DNA of 7,931 nucleotides, from assembly GCA_964581165.1 (NCBI GenBank), contig CAZOMM010000069.1, forward strand, positions 1 to 7,931, given 5' to 3'. Positions 5,456 to 7,931 of this stretch are shown in pieces. This stretch comes from CAZPAN01 sp964581165 (GTDB lineage Bacteria > Actinomycetota > Coriobacteriia > Coriobacteriales > CADBOM01). The notes beneath the pieces were generated by a model. That model ran no database searches and had not been told where the DNA came from. It saw only the letters and a list, made by a program, of their open reading frames with translations. The position numbers were made by a program, and so were the translations under genes. Position 1 is the stretch's first letter, and each line of letters starts with the position of its first letter.

Positions 5456-5473
5456 AGTCCCCTTTTTGGGACT
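5456..5473 (-). promoter_or_regulatory. Hairpin in the dnaB leader
   Basis: AGTCCC (5456-5461) and GGGACT (5468-5473) form a perfect 6-bp stem with a 6-nt loop, 61 bp upstream of dnaB. On the dnaB strand the loop is AAAAAG and no T-run follows, so it is not a terminator. Its role is unknown. Confidence 0.4.
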
Positions 5474-5485
5474 CAAAATTCTTGA

Positions 5486-5517
5486 ATATTAGTTGATCAC
5501 TGTAAGTCGACAACTAA
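5486..5517 (-). promoter_or_regulatory. Candidate proximal dnaB promoter inside an inverted repeat
   Basis: On the minus strand, TTGTCG (5513-5508) and TAATAT (5491-5486) are 16 bp apart, each matching four of six consensus positions. The 7-bp inverted repeat TTAGTTG (5489-5495) and CAACTAA (5511-5517) overlaps both hexamers, so a dimeric repressor binding there would cover the promoter. Confidence 0.35.
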
Positions 5518-5528
5518 GACCACGTCCT

Positions 5529-5584
5529 TGTGAAAAGACTCAACGCGTTTAAGCGCGCTTTGATAGTTACTCACACTTTTCACA
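5529..5584 (-). promoter_or_regulatory. Inverted repeat TGTGAAAA/TTTTCACA with nested CGCG stem
   Basis: TGTGAAAA (5529-5536) and TTTTCACA (5577-5584) are exact complements 40 bp apart. Between them CGCG (5544-5547) can pair with CGCG (5554-5557). If the distal promoter is used, this would be a hairpin at the very 5' end of the dnaB mRNA. Confidence 0.35.
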
Positions 5585-5590
5585 GCTTGG

Positions 5591-5619
5591 GTATAAGTTT
5601 GGAAAAAGGTTATCCACAA
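5591..5619 (-). promoter_or_regulatory. Candidate distal dnaB promoter overlapped by a DnaA box
   Basis: On the minus strand, TTGTGG (5619-5614) and TTATAC (5596-5591) are separated by an ideal 17 bp. The -35 hexamer is part of the DnaA box, so bound DnaA should compete with RNA polymerase. The mRNA leader would be nearly 190 nt. Confidence 0.4.
5610..5618 (+). promoter_or_regulatory. Perfect consensus DnaA box
   Basis: TTATCCACA matches the DnaA consensus in all nine positions and is followed by an AT-rich stretch (5621-5640). It is the only perfect box seen in the window, so it looks like a regulatory or titration site rather than an origin. Confidence 0.65.
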
Positions 5620-5685
5620 GATAGAAAATTTTTATTTTTCGTTTACCAATGGTTTGGATGCACCTCTTAAGGGAATTAAAGTTTA

Positions 5686-5757
5686 TTTAGAACTAGGTTC
5701 GTACAAATTTAGATATTGTTTAGATTCGGTTTAGAAATGGTTTATGCCAGCTTTGCT
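5686..5757. repeat. Second 11-bp-phased TTTAGA array, upstream of the HAD gene
   Basis: TTTAGA-type units start at 5686, 5708, 5719, 5730, 5741 and 5752, all in exact 11-bp register (5697 is a degenerate unit). The best are TTTAGATATTG, TTTAGATTCGG and TTTAGAAATGG, the same consensus as the array before the M23 gene. Weaker units in the same register reach back through 5653, 5642, 5631 and 5620, next to the DnaA box. The rest of the gap, 5758-5813, holds a small CAGC-ttt-GCTG hairpin and no clear -10 element. Confidence 0.7.
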
Positions 5758-5827
5758 GAAAATGTTGGCACCCCAAGGCATTGTTTCGTACAGACCCATG
5801 AAGAAAAACTAGCAAAGGACACCCAAG

Positions 5828-6550
5828 ATGACCTTTTCGAACAGATCAACTCTTAGAGATTCAAAATGCAAGCATTTTAGCGAGCTTGAAGCGTTTGGGC
5901 TGGTAAACTGCGATTTTTCGGCTGTGATTTTTGACTACGACGGCACTTTGGTTGATTCCATGTGGGTTTGGGAACATATAGACATTGATTTTTGCAAACG
6001 CTATGAGCTTTTATTGCCAGAGGGTTATGAAGAAGAAATTGCATATCTAAGTTTTGAAGAAACCGCAAAGTATTTTTGCGACAGGCTTGACAACAATATG
6101 ACGGTAGATCAGGTATTGGTTGAGTTTGAGCGAATGGCTCTGCGGGAATATTCAGAAAACGTTTTGTGCAAGCCGGGTGTGAAAAACTATCTGAATTTGC
6201 TAAAGGATAGGGGCGTATCCATAGCTATAGCCACATCGCTTTCGGCCTCGCTTCTTAATGCATCGTTAGAGGCAAACAAGATACAAGATATGTTTGATGC
6301 CATTGCCCTTTGCGATGATTGTGGGTGTGGTAAAAGCCAAAGTGATGTTTATTTTTTGGCCGCAGAAAAGGTTTTGGCTAATCCGAGCGATTGTCTTGTT
6401 TTTGAGGACGTGGCACAAGGTATTATCAGCGCTCAAAGAGCTGGGATGTCTACTGGAGCAGTGCTCGATCGAGGCGATCATCAAAATTCAGAGCAAGTTA
6501 GACAGCTTGCCGACTTTTCGATTGAGTCTTTTGAGCAGCTTGTCATTTAA
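5828..6550 (+). CDS. HAD-superfamily hydrolase, subfamily IA (beta-phosphoglucomutase/phosphatase-like)
   Basis: This 240-residue protein carries all four HAD motifs. Motif I is FDYDGTLVD with nucleophile D36 and acid/base D38. Motif II is T136 in IAIATS. Motif III is K169 in GCGKSQSD, where GKPxPD is usual. Motif IV is E193-D194 in LVFEDVAQG. The helical cap lies between motifs I and II (about 43-115). Such enzymes remove phosphate from, or move it on, small sugar phosphates or nucleotides in the cytoplasm; the substrate cannot be told from sequence. An extra 28 or so residues precede the first strand. AAAGGA (5814-5819) lies 8 nt before the ATG. The gene is divergent from dnaB, stands behind the second TTTAGA array and ends 149 bp before purA. 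Confidence 0.88.
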   Translation: MTFSNRSTLRDSKCKHFSELEAFGLVNCDFSAVIFDYDGTLVDSMWVWEHIDIDFCKRYELLLPEGYEEEIAYLSFEETAKYFCDRLDNNMTVDQVLVEFERMALREYSENVLCKPGVKNYLNLLKDRGVSIAIATSLSASLLNASLEANKIQDMFDAIALCDDCGCGKSQSDVYFLAAEKVLANPSDCLVFEDVAQGIISAQRAGMSTGAVLDRGDHQNSEQVRQLADFSIESFEQLVI

Positions 6551-6699
6551 ATGTCTGCATAGCGATGGAACAGCAATAGAATTGCAGAGTGGAAGCACCG
6601 CCGAGGCACAAACTTTTGTATATATCGGAACTAGGAACCATTAGGTTTACAGTTGAGATTGGTAAGAGACCTCTCTAAGTGAGCAGATAGGATTAATGC

Positions 6700-7931
6700 A
6701 TGTCAGCTACGGTTTTGGTTGGAGCCCAGTGGGGCGACGAAGGTAAGGGCAAGATCACCGATCTACTTGCAGGTGACTACGATTACGTGGTCAGATTCCA
6801 GGGCGGAAATAACGCCGGTCATACGATAATTCACGGCGATACTCACCTTGCTTTGCATCTAATACCCTCGGGAGTGCTCTATGACAATGTAGTTTCTGTT
6901 GTAGGCAATGGCTGTGTTGTTGATCCTAGAGTTTTGCTTGGAGAGATCGATCAGCTAGAAGAATCAGGCGTTTCCACAAACAATCTGCTTATATCGTCAC
7001 ATGCTCAGATGATCATGCCTTGGCACGTCGACTTAGATGGAGCAGTCGAAAAGAATCTAGGAAGCCAAAAAATTGGAACCACCAAAAGAGGCATAGGTCC
7101 TGCCTACCAAGACAAGGTAGGCCGAAGTGGCATGCGAATGGGAGATCTTCGCAATCCTGAGTATTTTCGCGAGCGCCTAGAAGCCGCCGTGGCCAGTAAA
7201 AATGAGCTGCTTGATTCTGTTTATGGCCTAGCTACCTATGATCTGGATGAGCTTTATGAGGAATATCTGGGATATGCCAAGCGTCTTGAGGGCAGAATCG
7301 TAGACACGGTCGCCTTGCTAAACGATGCACTCGAGGCTGGCAAGAGCGTCTTTTTTGAGGGTGCACAAGGAGCCCTTTTGGATATCGACCATGGAACCTA
7401 TCCGTTTGTAACTTCCTCTTCTACAACTGCTGGTGGGGCAAGCACAGGCGCAGGCATTGGAACCAAATGGATAAACAGGGTGCTAGGAATTTCTAAGGCC
7501 TATCTTACAAGAGTTGGAGCTGGACCCTTCCCGACCGAGCTAGAGGACGAGGTTGGAGATGTGCTTTCTCGAATGGGCGCTGAATTTGGGGTTACCACAG
7601 GGCGCAAGAGACGTTGCGGATGGTTTGACGGCGTTATTGCAAAGTACTCTGCTAGGATCAACGGACTTACAGACATTTGCCTTACAAAGCTCGATGTTTT
7701 AGATAGCTTGCCAATTATCAAGATCTGCGTTGCATACGAAATCGATGGCAAGCGAGTAGAAAATCTCCCGGACAATTTGGCAGACTTTGCTAGGGCTGTT
7801 CCTATTTACGAAGAGCTGCCGGGTTGGTGTGAAGATACCATCGGTTTACGTAATTTTGAGGAACTTCCCAAGGCAGCTCGTGCTTATGTAAAGCGAATTG
7901 AAGAAATCAGTGGAGTTAAGGTTTCGATAAT
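6700..7931 (+). CDS. purA: Adenylosuccinate synthetase, 3' end beyond the window
   Basis: The frame stays open from 6700 to the last base, 410 codons, and lacks only about 20 residues of the usual length near 430. It makes adenylosuccinate from IMP and aspartate using GTP, the first committed step from IMP to AMP. The start MSATVLVGAQWGDEGKGK contains the nucleotide loop with catalytic D13. NNAGHT holds the catalytic H41. IGTTKRGIGPAY and FEGAQG are IMP-site segments, and TTGRKRRCGWFD is the aspartate-binding loop region. An ATG 4 bases earlier (6696) is in another frame and is not the start. AGGA (6689-6692) is 7 nt before the ATG. In the 149-bp gap after the HAD gene I see a TATATA (6619-6624) without a matching -35, and no riboswitch. 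Confidence 0.97.
   Translation, partial: MSATVLVGAQWGDEGKGKITDLLAGDYDYVVRFQGGNNAGHTIIHGDTHLALHLIPSGVLYDNVVSVVGNGCVVDPRVLLGEIDQLEESGVSTNNLLISSHAQMIMPWHVDLDGAVEKNLGSQKIGTTKRGIGPAYQDKVGRSGMRMGDLRNPEYFRERLEAAVASKNELLDSVYGLATYDLDELYEEYLGYAKRLEGRIVDTVALLNDALEAGKSVFFEGAQGALLDIDHGTYPFVTSSSTTAGGASTGAGIGTKWINRVLGISKAYLTRVGAGPFPTELEDEVGDVLSRMGAEFGVTTGRKRRCGWFDGVIAKYSARINGLTDICLTKLDVLDSLPIIKICVAYEIDGKRVENLPDNLADFARAVPIYEELPGWCEDTIGLRNFEELPKAARAYVKRIEEISGVKVSI

Noticed and set aside
5396..5827. Chromosomal replication origin (DnaA box, AT-rich run, phased repeats)
   Set aside because: Only one perfect DnaA box was found, with no cluster and no dnaA or dnaN next to it. The TTTAGA units step by 11 bp, not the contiguous 3-bp steps of DnaA-trio elements.
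6700..7931. purA as a truncated pseudogene
   Set aside because: The frame is intact to the last base and lost only to the window edge; all active-site motifs are present.
1..7931. tRNA or rRNA genes, transposases, integrase or att sites
   Set aside because: No tRNA T-arm/anticodon arrangement, rRNA core sequence, transposase motif or target-site duplication was seen on either strand.

Overview
The window is a roughly 45% GC bacterial chromosome segment dominated by housekeeping genes. The order rpsF-ssb-rpsR-rplI, a replicative helicase dnaB and purA is a core bacterial neighbourhood. AGGAGG-type ribosome sites, GTG starts and protein sequences resembling low-GC Actinomycetota suggest a Coriobacteriia-like organism. 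That placement is an inference from sequence feel, not from a search.

Layout. The left edge cuts the first 19 codons of a minus-strand gene that reads as a BrnT-family toxin (DUF497), with its own promoter. A gene-free region of almost 500 bases follows. It carries a long array of degenerate 11-bp units (consensus TTTAGATnnnG) that runs up to the promoter of a membrane-anchored M23 (LytM-like) protein at 554-1795, which lacks one catalytic histidine. A structured leader that fits the S6:S18-binding type precedes the ribosomal/ssb operon: rpsF 1880-2176, ssb 2244-2666, rpsR 2738-3001 and rplI 3028-3591. The roughly 400-base convergent gap 3592-3997 holds a multi-branched potential RNA fold, a bidirectional terminator, degenerate ~40-bp repeats and six exact copies of an 8-bp repeat. 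The minus-strand dnaB (5395-3998) faces the operon. Its 432-base upstream region has two candidate promoters, one overlapped by a perfect DnaA box, several inverted repeats, and a second TTTAGA array in front of a HAD-family phosphatase gene (5828-6550). purA starts at 6700 and runs off the right edge.

How it fits together. S6, S18 and L9 are ribosome parts. SSB and DnaB act at the replication fork. PurA supplies AMP. The DnaA box at the dnaB promoter hints at replication-linked control. The most unusual signal is the pair of 11-bp-phased arrays in the two upstream regions. The spacing fits tandem binding of an OmpR/SARP-type winged-helix regulator, but this is inferred from spacing alone. 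No CRISPR array, tRNA, rRNA or transposase was seen.
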